Below, piece by piece: positions 6,233 to 6,807 of a stretch of 6,807 bases of DNA. Positions within the stretch are counted from its first letter, which is position 1, and each line of letters opens with the position of its first letter. Under the pieces are notes generated by a model that ran no database searches, was not told the origin of the DNA, and worked only from the letters and a program-made list of their open reading frames with translations. Origin of the DNA: JBDZUZ01 sp040255445 (GTDB taxonomy: Bacteria; Planctomycetota; Phycisphaerae; Phycisphaerales; UBA1924). The stretch is from the NCBI GenBank assembly GCA_040255445.1, contig JBDZUZ010000182.1, positions 1-6,807 of the forward strand, given 5' to 3'. Position numbers and translations under genes: made by a program.

Positions 6233-6244
6233 CGGCGGTCAGTC
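6227..6244. terminator. Inverted repeat shared by two convergent gene ends, possible bidirectional terminator
   Basis: GACTGAC (6227-6233) and GTCAGTC (6238-6244) form a perfect 7-bp stem with loop GGCG. The plus-strand stop of rtcB (6230-6232) and the minus-strand stop of the facing phosphatase gene (6239-6241) lie in opposite arms, since both genes end GAC TGA. A hairpin here would serve transcripts from both sides. Neither side has a T-run, so intrinsic termination is uncertain. Confidence 0.45.
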
Positions 6245-6807
6245 CCGCTTGACGACGACCAGGGTGCGGTCGTCGTCGGCGCGGCGGCCGCGGGCGTGGC
6301 GCTCGACGCCGGCGCGGATCGCGGCGACGATATCCGCGGCCGGACGTGATCGGTTCGCCGCGACGACCTCGCGGAGCCGCGCGATCCCCCACTGCTCGCC
6401 CGCGGGCGAGAAACACTCGTAGATACCGTCGCTCACCGCGAGCAGCGCTTCCCCGGGCGCGAGCGTCACGCGTCGGACCACAGCGCGGTCGAACTCGGGC
6501 ACGACGCCCAGCGGCGGGAGATCGGCCTCGAACATCTCGATCGAGCCATCGGCGCGGAGGTGGAGCGTCGGGCCCTGGCCCGCGGCGATGAGTTCGACGG
6601 GTTCATCGGGGCGGCCGACCGCGGCGATCCACGCGGTGACGAAGCGGCCTTCGGTGAGGTCCAGGCAGAGCTGCGCGTTCATGCTCGCAGCGATCTGTGG
6701 GAGGGTGGTGCGGCCCTGGATCGCCATGCGGAACATGGCGCGGACCTGGGTCGCCATCAGGGCGGGGCCGATGCTCTTGAAGCCCACCAGCAGCACGAAG
6801 GCCAGGG
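6239..6807 (-). CDS. SpoIIE/PP2C-type protein phosphatase, C-terminal part; gene runs off the right edge
   Basis: Proteins of this group remove phosphate from serine or threonine of regulators such as anti-sigma factor antagonists, often with sensor domains in front. Only the C-terminal 188 or so residues are visible, and the frame is open to the right edge, so the GTG at 6796 is not a credible start. Counting from that codon, recognisable blocks are IGPALMATQVRAMFR (9-23), AGQGPTLHLRADG (72-84), LPPLGVVPEF (93-102), VSDGIYECFSPAGEQWG (121-137), equivalent to the TDGxxE motif with Asp123, and ADDDRTLVVVKRD (173-185) with the DDRT metal site. The block before IGPAL should read like DVSGHG but reads LVGFKS, so the first metal-binding Asp seems to be missing. 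The gene converges on rtcB with a 6-base gap. The upstream part, including any sensor or membrane domain, cannot be seen. Confidence 0.82.
   Translation of the reverse strand, partial: LAFVLLVGFKSIGPALMATQVRAMFRMAIQGRTTLPQIAASMNAQLCLDLTEGRFVTAWIAAVGRPDEPVELIAAGQGPTLHLRADGSIEMFEADLPPLGVVPEFDRAVVRRVTLAPGEALLAVSDGIYECFSPAGEQWGIARLREVVAANRSRPAADIVAAIRAGVERHARGRRADDDRTLVVVKRD

Overview
This is a GC-rich, gene-dense bacterial window. The primary sigma factor carries the sequence style I associate with Planctomycetota (the EGNTGLMRAVDKYE segment and a long charged spacer before region 2). The octamer repeats next to it fit the same group, perhaps class Phycisphaerae. The phylum is a judgement from memory of families, not a measured assignment.

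Layout. (1) A housekeeping sigma-70 gene (rpoD type) fills the left end and stays open to the left edge, so its true start is probably outside. (2) The 364-base gap after it is not empty. It holds two blocks of 8-bp tandem repeats (1721-1792 and 1811-1890), a candidate promoter, and a well-formed yybP-ykoY Mn2+ riboswitch (1934-2041). A short GC-rich segment with the ribosome binding site follows. (3) Two TerC-family membrane protein genes follow in tandem. The first is a canonical Alx/TerC protein directly under the riboswitch. The second is divergent, lacks two acidic positions of the first TerC half, and carries a C-terminal PGPGW membrane domain. (4) An RtcB RNA ligase gene follows closely on the same strand. 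(5) A convergent, right-truncated gene for a SpoIIE/PP2C-type phosphatase ends 6 bases from rtcB. The two stop codons lie in opposite arms of one perfect 7-bp inverted repeat.

How the parts may work together. TerC/Alx proteins move Mn2+ out of the cytoplasm or feed it to exported enzymes, and yybP-ykoY RNAs are known Mn2+ sensors that turn such genes on. Both TerC genes and rtcB run the same way with gaps of 68 and 38 bases and no visible terminator. The riboswitch may therefore control a transcript that also encodes RtcB, itself a Mn2+-dependent enzyme. That link is inference. The best-supported discovery is the riboswitch. The most unusual proteins are the TerC-PGPGW fusion with altered acidic residues and a phosphatase that appears to lack its first metal-binding Asp motif.
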